Below are positions 33,688 through 41,112 of a stretch of 64,000 bases of DNA, one piece after another. Positions within the stretch are counted from its first letter, which is position 1. Each line of letters begins with the position of its first letter. This stretch comes from Oscillospiraceae bacterium (GTDB taxonomy: Bacteria > Bacillota > Clostridia > Oscillospirales > Oscillospiraceae). The position numbers and the translations under genes were made by a program. The stretch is from the NCBI GenBank assembly GCA_020025595.1, contig JAHHRV010000001.1:186001-250000 (forward strand). The letters run 5' to 3'. The notes below the pieces were generated by a model. That model was not told where the DNA came from and did not search any database. It worked only from the letters and a program-made list of their open reading frames with translations.

Positions 33688-35118
33688 TTAGGCGGGAATC
33701 TCTCCACGACCTGCGGTATCCAGCACAGTGGCGGAATCAAACAGATCCTTGAAGAATTCGGGGTTGTGGGCCATGTAGGAACCGGTGACCCAGCGGCGGG
33801 TCTGACGAGCGTAGTTATCGGTGATCTGTCCCCAGGCGGTGGTGGAAGAATCCTGACCGATGTAGTACTTGAAGCCGAAGTCAGCCAGTGCAGTGTACTG
33901 GTTGCCGGAATACTCATTGGTATCGCCCACATCGCTGCCGTAGGGGTAGACCAGAATGTCCACATTACCCAGCAGGGGAGTGACTTCCTTTGTCCACAGA
34001 GCCAGATCCTGCTGAATTTCACCGGAGCTGAGATCGCTGTATCCCACATAATCATAGGTGAGGCAGGCGATATCGTAACCGCTCTGGCGAACTGCGTTGA
34101 TCACGGGAACCACTGCGGCAACATCCTTGTCGTAGTATTCCTTGCTGATCTTGGTGGCAGTTTCGGGATCGGTACGATAGCCGAACAGTCCGTCATAGCC
34201 GGTGACTGCGATGATAGCCTTGGCACCCTTGTAAGAGAAGTCCGGGTGTGCAGCCACAAATTCATCCAGAATGGGGATCAGGTCAAAGGCACCGGTAACG
34301 GTGGTGCCGTCAGCTGCGACCATTTCGTTCATCAGCTTGCCGTTTGCATCCACAATCAGCTTGCTTGCAAATCCTGCACCGCCCTTGTCGGCAATGCCGT
34401 CGCCATCGCTGTCTACCATATAGGTGTAGTAATTGGCACCCTGCTGAGTCAGAACCAGAGGCTTCTTGCCCTCGGGCAGGTACAGCACACCCTTGCTGAC
34501 GGTGGTCTTGCCATCAGCACCGGTGGTCAGCGGAGCAATGTCATAGGGGCTGACGAGAATATAGCCGTTGTCATACAGCTGCTGCAGGATTGCTCTGAAT
34601 TCCTTGGTTGTGACATAATTCTCATTGTACTTGCTGCCGTAGTCCTTATCAGCCAGTGCACGGGGCAGATCCTCAATCAGCTGATTGAACGACAGGTTGG
34701 GAATCTTTTCCACATCCTTGAAGGGGACCAGTGCGCCCTGAGCGGCAGAATACTCATCGTACTTGGCCTTCAGAGCCTGGTTGCTGTCGATGCCTGCGGA
34801 GTAGGTGCTCAGCAGATCCATAGCGCCCTGATAGTCGAAATGAGATGCCAGTGTGTTTGCCTCCTGCAGCAGAGCATCGGCTTCCTGCTGGAGGGATTCG
34901 CTGGGGCTGATGGTGGACTGGGTGTTATTGGGAATGCTGGGAGTTTCCGGCTTCTTGTGGCGCTTTACAGAGCCGACAATAAAGACGATGATCAATATCA
35001 GGGCCAGTCCTACAATGATAGCGGGCAGATAGGCCTCCTTAAAGTCCTGCCATTTGCTGCGTCTGCGGCGGCGTCTGGGAGGAGTTGGCTGAATGAAATC
35101 GTTGTTGTTTTCTTCCAT
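33688..35118 (-). CDS. Membrane-anchored polysaccharide-deacetylase-like (NodB-fold) protein with degenerate active site
   Basis: A 476-residue protein with a basic cytoplasmic N-terminus (PPRRRRRRSK), one membrane segment (about 30-50), a helical stalk (75-140) and an extracellular domain. KKPLVLTQQGANYYTY (about 216-230) aligns with the NodB KPxxLTFDDG strand, and VDILVYPYGSDVGD (near 388) with the FxxPYG strand. The catalytic Asp pair (QQ here) and a clear HxxxH motif are missing. I infer a deacetylase-derived protein that binds wall glycan rather than modifying it. Alternatively it is a more distant TIM-barrel family. Own promoter at 35152-35180. Confidence 0.65.
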   Translation of the reverse strand: MEENNNDFIQPTPPRRRRRRSKWQDFKEAYLPAIIVGLALILIIVFIVGSVKRHKKPETPSIPNNTQSTISPSESLQQEADALLQEANTLASHFDYQGAMDLLSTYSAGIDSNQALKAKYDEYSAAQGALVPFKDVEKIPNLSFNQLIEDLPRALADKDYGSKYNENYVTTKEFRAILQQLYDNGYILVSPYDIAPLTTGADGKTTVSKGVLYLPEGKKPLVLTQQGANYYTYMVDSDGDGIADKGGAGFASKLIVDANGKLMNEMVAADGTTVTGAFDLIPILDEFVAAHPDFSYKGAKAIIAVTGYDGLFGYRTDPETATKISKEYYDKDVAAVVPVINAVRQSGYDIACLTYDYVGYSDLSSGEIQQDLALWTKEVTPLLGNVDILVYPYGSDVGDTNEYSGNQYTALADFGFKYYIGQDSSTTAWGQITDNYARQTRRWVTGSYMAHNPEFFKDLFDSATVLDTAGRGEIPA

Positions 35119-35151
35119 GGCAATACCCTGCCTTTCGTGATAGTTTAGTCC

Positions 35152-35180
35152 ATTATATCTAAAAATATCCGCAATTGCAA
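35152..35180 (-). promoter_or_regulatory. Promoter of the NodB-fold-like gene
   Basis: On the minus strand TTGCAA (35175-35180), a 17-bp spacer and TATAAT (35152-35157). Confidence 0.7.
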
Positions 35181-35204
35181 GATGCTTCAGGCAATCCTAA
35201 TATA

Positions 35205-35238
35205 TTAAAATTCCCCCTGCGTCCGAAGACACAGGGGG
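35205..35238 (-). terminator. gdhA terminator
   Basis: A 10- to 11-bp stem capped by a UUCG-type loop (35213-35238), followed on the minus strand by AATTTTAATAT. Confidence 0.8.
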
Positions 35239-35252
35239 ATGACAGCAATCAC

Positions 35253-36602
35253 TTAGAATGCATCGCCCTGCCACAGCATGGCATCTGCAACTTTCAGGAA
35301 ACCTGCAATATTGGCGCCGACCACCAGATTACCGGGCTGATCGACCTGCTCGGCAGCGGATGCTGCGGAAGCATAGATATTTTTCATAATACCCTGCAGC
35401 TTTGCATCGACTTCTTCGAAAGTCCAGCTCAGGCGCTGGCTGTTCTGGCTCATCTCCAGACCGGAGGTTGCAACACCGCCGGCGTTGGCAGCCTTTGCCG
35501 GGCCGAAGGGAATTCCGGCAGCCTGGAATGCAGCAGTTGCCTCCAGGGTACAGGGCATATTGGCGCCTTCAGCCACATACTTGACGCCGTTTGCAATCAG
35601 AGCATCTGCACCGTCCTTGTCCAGCTCGTTCTGGGTGGCGCAGGGCAGGGCAATGTCACACTTGACACTCCAGATGCCCTTGCAGTCGGGGGTAAAGGTT
35701 GCGGTGGGAACGAAGTCCAGATAGGTGCTGATTCTGGCGCGGTTGACTTCCTTGATCTGCTTGATGACCTTGTAGTCAATGCCGTTGGGGTCATAAATGT
35801 ATCCGGAGGAGTCACTCATGGCGACGACCTTGCCGCCCAGCTCGGTGGCTTTCTGGTTGGCGTAGGTTGCCACATTGCCGGAGCCGGAGATTACCACGGT
35901 CTTGCCGGAGAAGGAATCGCCGGCGGACTTCAGCATCTCATTGGTGAAGTAGCACAGACCGAAGCCGGTAGCCTGAGTACGACCCAGACTGCCGCCATAG
36001 GAAAGACCCTTGCCGGTAAGTACGCCGGTGAACTCGTTGCGCAGTTTCCGGTACTGACCGAACATATAACCGATCTCTCTTGCACCGGTGCCGATATCAC
36101 CGGCGGGTACATCGGTATCGGGGCCGATGTGGCGATAAAGCTCGTTCATAAAGGCCTGGCAGAAACGCATGATTTCACCATCGGATTTACCCTTGGGATC
36201 AAAGTCGGAGCCACCCTTGCCGCCGCCCATGGGCAGGCCGGTCAGGCTGTTCTTGAAGGTCTGCTCGAAGCCCAAAAACTTCATAATGGACAGGTTTACG
36301 CTGGGATGCAGACGGATACCGCCCTTGTAGGGGCCGATTGCGGAATTGAACTGCACACGGTAGCCGCGGTTCACCTGAATATTGCCCTGATCGTCAGTCC
36401 AGGTGACACGGAACAAAATGGTGCGCTCCGGCTCTACGATACGGTCGATGATCTTGTTCTTTACAATATCAGGACGGCGTTCAACGATAGGCTCCAGAGA
36501 AGTCAGCACTTCTTCTACAGCCTGCAGAAATTCTTTCTGCTCCGGATTACGCTGTACCAGACCTGCGTAAACACCCTGCAGATATTCATTTTTGATTGCC
36601 AT
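35253..36602 (-). CDS. gdhA: NADP-type glutamate dehydrogenase
   Basis: Reductive amination of 2-oxoglutarate to glutamate, a main ammonium-assimilation route in gut Clostridia. The 449 residues fit the hexameric NADP-type enzymes (about 445-450). Substrate-site blocks are GGIRLHPSVNLSIMKFLGFE, PMGGGKGGSDFDPKG with the catalytic Lys, and PAGDIGTGAREIGYM. The Rossmann dinucleotide site is VVISGSGNVATYANQK. NADP preference is inferred from overall length and family resemblance. The start 36602 follows AGGAG; an in-frame GTG three codons earlier overlaps it. Isocitrate dehydrogenase at 53 kb could supply the substrate. Confidence 0.96.
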   Translation of the reverse strand: MAIKNEYLQGVYAGLVQRNPEQKEFLQAVEEVLTSLEPIVERRPDIVKNKIIDRIVEPERTILFRVTWTDDQGNIQVNRGYRVQFNSAIGPYKGGIRLHPSVNLSIMKFLGFEQTFKNSLTGLPMGGGKGGSDFDPKGKSDGEIMRFCQAFMNELYRHIGPDTDVPAGDIGTGAREIGYMFGQYRKLRNEFTGVLTGKGLSYGGSLGRTQATGFGLCYFTNEMLKSAGDSFSGKTVVISGSGNVATYANQKATELGGKVVAMSDSSGYIYDPNGIDYKVIKQIKEVNRARISTYLDFVPTATFTPDCKGIWSVKCDIALPCATQNELDKDGADALIANGVKYVAEGANMPCTLEATAAFQAAGIPFGPAKAANAGGVATSGLEMSQNSQRLSWTFEEVDAKLQGIMKNIYASAASAAEQVDQPGNLVVGANIAGFLKVADAMLWQGDAF

Positions 36603-36652
36603 AGGGATCACTCCTTGCAGTTTGATGATATGCTGTTCAGCAATTTCATATG

Positions 36653-36681
36653 ATTATAGTATATATCACACAGGATTGCAA
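36653..36681 (-). promoter_or_regulatory. gdhA promoter
   Basis: On the minus strand TTGCAA (36676-36681), a 17-bp spacer and a perfect TATAAT (36653-36658). Confidence 0.75.
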
Positions 36682-36739
36682 GAACTAAATGCAAGATTTA
36701 ATAATTGAAGTTTCATAAAATGACTTTTGGAATGAAAAA

Positions 36740-36809
36740 ATCGCCTGAAATCCGAGCGATATGAGATTTTGAAAAGCCGGTTTTTCATATTTGCGGATTT
36801 CAGGGCGAT
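36740..36809 (-). terminator. Long inverted repeat / terminator-like hairpin between gdhA and the HAD gene
   Basis: A 15-bp stem with one bulge (36740-36754 with 36794-36809) encloses 39 nt. On the minus strand it is followed by GATTTTTTC, like an intrinsic terminator, yet no minus-strand gene lies upstream of it. It ends 3 bases before the -35 of the HAD promoter. Confidence 0.5.
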
Positions 36810-36811
36810 GC

Positions 36812-36840
36812 TTGCAAATGAAGGGGAAATAGGGTATCAT
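36812..36840 (+). promoter_or_regulatory. Promoter of the HAD-luxS-mtnN operon
   Basis: TTGCAA (36812-36817), a 17-bp spacer and TATCAT (36835-36840). Confidence 0.65.
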
Positions 36841-36876
36841 AGGGGAAAATACATCAACATATGTGAGGACTTGAAT

Positions 36877-37530
36877 ATGTATCAGACAATCCTGTTTGAC
36901 TTGGACGGTACCTTAACAGATCCCGGAATCGGTATTACCAATTCTGCTATGTACGCTCTGGAAAAACTGGGGTATGAGGTGCCTGCCAGAGAAGAGCTGT
37001 ATAAATTTATTGGCCCCCCTCTGTACGATTCTTTCCGGGAGTTTTATGATATGTCGCCTGAGCAGACCAACGAGGCTGTCCGGTTATTCCGGGAGTATTT
37101 TGCAGAACACGGCATTCACGAAAATGAGCTTTACGATGGAATCATTGAGATGCTCCGTCAGCTGAAAGACGGCGGTAAGCGTCTGGTATTGGCCACATCC
37201 AAGCCGGAAAAGTGGGCGAATGTCGTTATGCATCAGTTTGGACTGGATGTGTATGCGCCCGAGATTGCCGGTGCATCTATGGGAACAGAACGCAGCAAAA
37301 AGGGACAGGTCATTGCCTATGCGCTGGAGCAGTTCGGAATTGATCCGGCTACTGCCGTGATGGTAGGTGACCGGAAACACGATATCCTGGGCGGCAGGGA
37401 AAATAACTTGCCCGGCATCGGTGTAACCTACGGCTACGGCGACCGGGAGGAGCTGGAATCGGCCGGAGCAGCCGCAGTGGTGGATACGCCGGAACAGCTG
37501 ACTACATTATTACTAAGAGGTTTATTATGA
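36877..37530 (+). CDS. HAD-superfamily phosphatase (phosphoglycolate phosphatase-like)
   Basis: A 217-residue HAD hydrolase. Motif I is FDLDGTLTDPG (residues 6-16, nucleophile Asp), motif II ATSKPEKWAN, motif III a Lys in the RSKKGQVI segment, and motif IV MVGDRKHDILGG. The helical cap of subfamily IA is inserted after motif I. It resembles PgpB/Gph-type enzymes acting on phosphoglycolate, pyrophosphate or nucleotides; the substrate cannot be read from sequence. The start 36877 has GAGG nine bases upstream. It overlaps luxS by 4 bases (ATGA), so the two are translationally coupled. Confidence 0.88.
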   Translation: MYQTILFDLDGTLTDPGIGITNSAMYALEKLGYEVPAREELYKFIGPPLYDSFREFYDMSPEQTNEAVRLFREYFAEHGIHENELYDGIIEMLRQLKDGGKRLVLATSKPEKWANVVMHQFGLDVYAPEIAGASMGTERSKKGQVIAYALEQFGIDPATAVMVGDRKHDILGGRENNLPGIGVTYGYGDREELESAGAAAVVDTPEQLTTLLLRGLL

Positions 37531-38003
37531 AAAAAATTGCAAGCTTTACTATCGATCATATCAAATTGCAGCCCGGTGTGTATGTATCCCGTAAGGATCG
37601 CATCGGCGCTGAAACCGTTACGACTTTTGACCTTCGTATTACCAGCCCCAACGATGAGCCGGTGATGAACACCGCAGAAGTCCACGCCATGGAGCATCTG
37701 GGTGCGACCTATCTGCGCAACGACCCTGAGTGGCAGGATCGTGTGGTCTACTTTGGACCCATGGGCTGCCGCACCGGTTTTTATCTTCTGGTGGCAGGAG
37801 ATCTGACCTCCAGAGATGTGCTGCCTCTGGTTCACAGCTGCTTCCGGTACATGGTTGATTTTGAAGGAGAGATTCCCGGCGCGACTGCAAAGGACTGCGG
37901 CAACTATCTGGACATGAATCTTTCCATGGCAAAATACTGGGCAAAGCGTTACAGCGCTGTGCTTGAAAATATCAGCGAAGACCGTCTGGTCTACCCGGAA
38001 TAA
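37527..38003 (+). CDS. luxS: S-ribosylhomocysteine lyase LuxS
   Basis: Cleaves S-ribosylhomocysteine to homocysteine and DPD, the precursor of autoinducer-2. The 158-residue metalloenzyme has NTAEVHAMEHLGATYLRN, whose H-x-x-E-H binds the metal (usually HTLEH, here HAMEH), GPMGCRTGFYLL with the catalytic Cys, and DCGNYLDMNL with the third metal ligand Cys. It works directly after MtnN, encoded 14 bases downstream, in S-adenosylhomocysteine recycling. Whether AI-2 is used for signalling cannot be told; no lsr genes are seen. Confidence 0.96.
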   Translation: MKKIASFTIDHIKLQPGVYVSRKDRIGAETVTTFDLRITSPNDEPVMNTAEVHAMEHLGATYLRNDPEWQDRVVYFGPMGCRTGFYLLVAGDLTSRDVLPLVHSCFRYMVDFEGEIPGATAKDCGNYLDMNLSMAKYWAKRYSAVLENISEDRLVYPE

Positions 38004-38017
38004 AGGAGAAATATCGG

Positions 38018-38725
38018 ATGAAACTGGGAATTATCGGCGCCATGGATGTGGAAGTGGCGATTTTGAAAGAACATATGACAGAAAAAAGCATCGAAAAGAT
38101 CGGAAAAATGGAATTCTGTCAGGGCAAGCTGGATGGCGTGGATGTGGTTGTCGTGCAGTGCGGCGTGGGCAAGGTTCATGCAGCAATGTGTGCACAGAGC
38201 CTGTGTGACCGGTATGCGGTTACCCACATTGTCAACACTGGCGTTGCAGGCTCTCTGGATGCAGAGCTTGATATCGGCGATATGGTGGTCAGCGAAGATG
38301 CCATGTACCACGATTTTGACTGCAGCTATGTAGGCTATCCTGCCGGAAAGGTTCCCGGACAGGATGTGATCGCTTTCCCGGCAGACGAGCAGATGGTAAA
38401 GCTGGCATTTGCGTTCAGCGATGCGCTGAAGCCCGGACATACCAAAATCGGAAGAGTGGCCTCCGGCGACCAGTTTGTCTGCTCCACCCAGCAGAAAGAA
38501 AAGATCGTTGCGCTCACCGGCGCCAAGTGCACCGAGATGGAAGGCGCAGCAATCGCTCAGGTTGCCTACAGCAACGGCGTGCCCTTTGTGATCCTGCGTG
38601 CGATTTCTGACAAGGCAGATCACTCTGCAGAAATGGACTATCCCACTTTTGAGAAGATGGCAGCAGAGCAGTGCGCTGCAGTTACAGAAGGCTTCGCCAA
38701 GTGTATGCAGAAGGCTCTCCAGTAA
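38018..38725 (+). CDS. mtnN: 5'-methylthioadenosine/S-adenosylhomocysteine nucleosidase
   Basis: Hydrolyses SAH and MTA to adenine plus S-ribosylhomocysteine or methylthioribose. The 235-residue protein starts KLGIIGAMDVEVAIL with the catalytic-region Glu, and has CGVGKVHAAMCAQ, NTGVAGSLD, the substrate-binding CTEMEGAAIAQVAY and catalytic Asp in RAISDKAD. AAAGGAG precedes the ATG. With luxS upstream it forms a complete two-step SAH detoxification unit. A strong terminator follows. Confidence 0.97.
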   Translation: MKLGIIGAMDVEVAILKEHMTEKSIEKIGKMEFCQGKLDGVDVVVVQCGVGKVHAAMCAQSLCDRYAVTHIVNTGVAGSLDAELDIGDMVVSEDAMYHDFDCSYVGYPAGKVPGQDVIAFPADEQMVKLAFAFSDALKPGHTKIGRVASGDQFVCSTQQKEKIVALTGAKCTEMEGAAIAQVAYSNGVPFVILRAISDKADHSAEMDYPTFEKMAAEQCAAVTEGFAKCMQKALQ

Positions 38726-38751
38726 TCCATATAATCAGTAAAACAGCAGAA

Positions 38752-38790
38752 AACAGGCAGTACCCGGATTTGGGTACTGCCTGTTATTTT
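38752..38790 (+). terminator. Terminator of the HAD-luxS-mtnN operon
   Basis: A perfect 14-bp stem (38752-38765 with 38772-38785) followed by ATTTTGG. Confidence 0.85.
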
Positions 38791-38813
38791 GGTCAGATGC
38801 CGATATCAAATAG

Positions 38814-38846
38814 AAAAGCGGCGTGAAAAGAATCACGCCGCTTTTT
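38814..38846 (-). terminator. Terminator of the ECF S-component gene
   Basis: A perfect stem (38814-38826 / 38833-38845) with T runs on both sides, 19 bases past the stop of the minus-strand gene. Confidence 0.8.
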
Positions 38847-38864
38847 GGTATCATATGTGCTTTG

Positions 38865-39656
38865 TTATTTGGTTTGATTGATCTGCAGCACTCCGGTGCG
38901 CTTCAGCGCAGGCCGCAGAGCAAGGTAGAACACGCTTGCACAGACCACAGCCACGATGGCGTTGACCAGTGTGGTGACAGCGCCCATTTTTGCCCAGGCA
39001 TTTGCGATTTCCTGGGGAATACCCAGAACATACAGCTTGTAGAAGTAGCCCACGAGAGGATCACCCACTACATTGAATGCCATGCCAGCGGCAGAGGAAA
39101 TGACTGCAGCTACGGTAATATAGCGCTTGTCATGCTCCTGATTCAGCTGGAAGACCTTGTGTGCCATGAAGCCGACGATCAGGCCGATGCACAGCTTCAG
39201 CAGGAAGGTTTTCGGTGCAGAGGTGATATATCCGGTGGTCAGGTCTGCGATGGTCATGCCGATGGAGCCAGCCATGCCGCCCCAGAAGCCGCCGATAAAC
39301 AGTGCAGCCAGGACGCAGAAGACATTGCCCAGGTGGAAGGCGGTCTTTTCAGAGCCTACCGGAATGTCGATTTTGAAGAATGTGAAGCCGATGTAGCACA
39401 GAGCTGCAAACATGGCAGCCAGTGTCAGAGTCCGGGTGTCGGTTTTCTTTGCACCGAGCTTTGATACGAAAGGCCAGATAATGGCAATAAAGCCCATCAG
39501 CACTGCAATCAGCCTGACAGCATACTGCATCTGATCACCGGCAGAGGCAGATTCTGCAATTGCGACATTACGCGCAGCGGTTATACCGAATAATCCCAGA
39601 GCAAGGCATACGATACCGATACACGGGATGATCCATTTCTTTTTGGAGTTGTTCAT
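38865..39656 (-). CDS. ECF-transporter S component (substrate unknown)
   Basis: A 263-residue membrane protein. Residues ~85-255 form the six-helix S-component fold: TRTLTLAAMFAALCYIGF, the HLGNVFCVLAALFIGGFWGGMAGSIG block typical of vitamin-binding S components, and a basic C-terminus. An N-terminal pair of membrane segments (about 8-27 and 45-65) is added to the normal fold. Energising EcfA/A'/T proteins are not in the window, as usual for group II ECF systems. The leader is too short for a riboswitch, so the vitamin is not indicated. AAAAGGGGG precedes the ATG; a TGA-extended TATAAT lies at 39685-39690. Confidence 0.8.
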   Translation of the reverse strand: MNNSKKKWIIPCIGIVCLALGLFGITAARNVAIAESASAGDQMQYAVRLIAVLMGFIAIIWPFVSKLGAKKTDTRTLTLAAMFAALCYIGFTFFKIDIPVGSEKTAFHLGNVFCVLAALFIGGFWGGMAGSIGMTIADLTTGYITSAPKTFLLKLCIGLIVGFMAHKVFQLNQEHDKRYITVAAVISSAAGMAFNVVGDPLVGYFYKLYVLGIPQEIANAWAKMGAVTTLVNAIVAVVCASVFYLALRPALKRTGVLQINQTK

Positions 39657-39684
39657 GTTTAGTCCCCCTTTTCATAGTAGCCTG

Positions 39685-39690
39685 ATTATA
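39685..39690 (-). promoter_or_regulatory. Extended -10 of the ECF S-component gene
   Basis: Minus-strand TATAAT with a TGA extension, 29 bases before the start codon. The -35 is poor. Confidence 0.45.
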
Positions 39691-39821
39691 TCACATTCTG
39701 GGCATATAAATAGAACCAAAAAACGAATATAATATAAGGCCAGATTTGGCGGAATCAATTCGACAGAAATACATAAAAAGGGAATATCGTTACCAAATTC
39801 AATAAAAAATAAAAGTGACCC

Positions 39822-39850
39822 TATACATATTATAAAAAGAGTGATAAAAT
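39822..39850 (+). promoter_or_regulatory. Probable nagB promoter
   Basis: TATACA (39822-39827), a 17-bp spacer and TAAAAT (39845-39850) in an AT-rich region. No clear NagR-type operator is visible. Confidence 0.4.
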
Positions 39851-39887
39851 AAATCTATCATTAATTGAATGAAAGGGGATTATTCCA

Positions 39888-40625
39888 ATGAGAATCATCC
39901 GTGCAAAAGATTACAATGATGTAAGCCGCAAGGCTGCCAATATCATCGCTGCTCAGGTTCAGCTGAAGCCTGACTGCGTGCTGGGTCTGGCTACCGGTTC
40001 CAGCCCTGTGGGTACTTATCAGGAACTGATCAAGAAGTATGAGTCCGGCGATCTGGACTTCTCCAAGGTCAGCACCGTAAACCTGGACGAGTATGTAGGT
40101 CTGGATGCAAACCACGATCAGAGCTATGCTTACTTCATGCGCAGCAACCTGTTCGACCATGTGAACATCGACCAGGCTAACTGCAATATCCCCAACGGCA
40201 TGAACCCCGATGCAGAAGGCGAGTGCGCTCGTTATGACGCTGTTATCGCTTCCTTCGGCGGCGCAGATCTGCAGCTGCTGGGCCTGGGCCCCAACGGCCA
40301 CATCGGCTTCAACGAGCCTGCAGACGCTTTCGTTAAGGGCACCAACAAGGTTGAGCTGACCAAGGCTACCATCGATGCAAACGCTCGTTTCTTCGAGTCC
40401 TGGGACGATGTGCCCAAGTTTGCTTACACCATGGGTATCGGTGGCATTATGCAGGCTAAGCGCGTTCTGCTGGTCGTCAACGGCGAGAAGAAGGCTCAGG
40501 CTGTGAAGGATTGCTTCTTTGGACCCATCACTCCCAAGGCTCCCGGCTCCATCCTGCAGCTGCACCCCGACTTCACTCTGGTTGCAGACGAGGCTGCTCT
40601 GTCTCTGGTTCAGGATCTGCTGTAA
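39888..40625 (+). CDS. nagB: Glucosamine-6-phosphate deaminase
   Basis: Converts glucosamine-6-P to fructose-6-P and ammonia, the last step of amino-sugar catabolism. The 245-residue protein has the phosphate loop LGLATGSSPVGTYQ, the catalytic TVNLDEYVGLD (Asp), the LGLGPNGHIGFNEP loop with catalytic His, and TMGIGGIMQAKRVLLV. Length is short of the E. coli allosteric enzyme (266), as in Gram-positive NagB. Heavy use of preferred codons suggests strong expression. nagA is not adjacent. Confidence 0.97.
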   Translation: MRIIRAKDYNDVSRKAANIIAAQVQLKPDCVLGLATGSSPVGTYQELIKKYESGDLDFSKVSTVNLDEYVGLDANHDQSYAYFMRSNLFDHVNIDQANCNIPNGMNPDAEGECARYDAVIASFGGADLQLLGLGPNGHIGFNEPADAFVKGTNKVELTKATIDANARFFESWDDVPKFAYTMGIGGIMQAKRVLLVVNGEKKAQAVKDCFFGPITPKAPGSILQLHPDFTLVADEAALSLVQDLL

Positions 40626-40636
40626 TCACAAAATGA

Positions 40637-40702
40637 AAGCCTCATCCGAGGCTTGTAAAGAAAAAAGCGGTAGTATCTCTTTTGGGATACTACCGTTTTT
40701 TT
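40637..40702 (+). terminator. Two tandem hairpins after nagB, the second an intrinsic terminator
   Basis: A 7-bp hairpin at 40637-40654 is followed by a 10-bp stem (40668-40677 with 40686-40695) flanked by A6 and T7. Confidence 0.85.
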
Positions 40703-40811
40703 GATGGGCAGTTTGTAAGCACACCGGTGCGCCATTGGATGGATCATCGCGTTCTGTGTCAATAAATACCTCCGGTCAAAGAAAAAAACTTCGACGGACA
40801 CAAATATATAA

Positions 40812-40854
40812 GACAAACAAAACAGGTGTATCGAGATTTTCGATACACCTGTTT
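40812..40854 (-). terminator. Terminator of the csoR-copA operon
   Basis: A perfect 15-bp stem (40820-40834 with 40840-40854) followed on the minus strand by TTTTGTTTGTC. Confidence 0.85.
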
Positions 40855-40902
40855 CTGATACTCCTGAGCAGTTAACACCGGGAGCTTTATTGTGACATTA
40901 AA

Positions 40903-41112
40903 TCAGTCGATGGAAGTGACGGGGTAGCCCTGCTTCTCAACAGCTTCCTTCAGGACATCGTTGGAAATCTCGGACTTCAGAGTGACCACAGCGGTGCCGG
41001 CCTGATGACTGACGACAGCGGACTCTACCTGCTCGATGGCTTCCAGAGTGTTCTTGACGCGGCCTTCGCAGTGGGGGCACATCATTCCTTCAATATGCAT
41101 GGTTCTTTCCAT
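40903..41112 (-). CDS. copZ: CopZ-like copper chaperone made by internal initiation within copA (proposed)
   Basis: A 69-residue HMA domain, MERTMHIEGMMCPHCEGRV onwards, with the GMxCxxC metal-binding loop, is in the same frame as copA. A perfect AGGAGG (41121-41126) stands 8 bases before its ATG, an ideal arrangement for a separate gene. In many Firmicutes copZ is a stand-alone gene next to copA. The likely reading is that both a long CopA-CopZ fusion and free CopZ are made from one mRNA. Alternatively the copA stop codon has been lost recently. Domain identity is certain; dual expression is inference. Confidence 0.65.
   Translation of the reverse strand: MERTMHIEGMMCPHCEGRVKNTLEAIEQVESAVVSHQAGTAVVTLKSEISNDVLKEAVEKQGYPVTSID

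Noticed and set aside
40703..40811. Short open frames between nagB and copA as small genes
   Set aside because: None has an RBS or conserved-looking sequence; the stretch lies between two terminators and I see nothing further in it.
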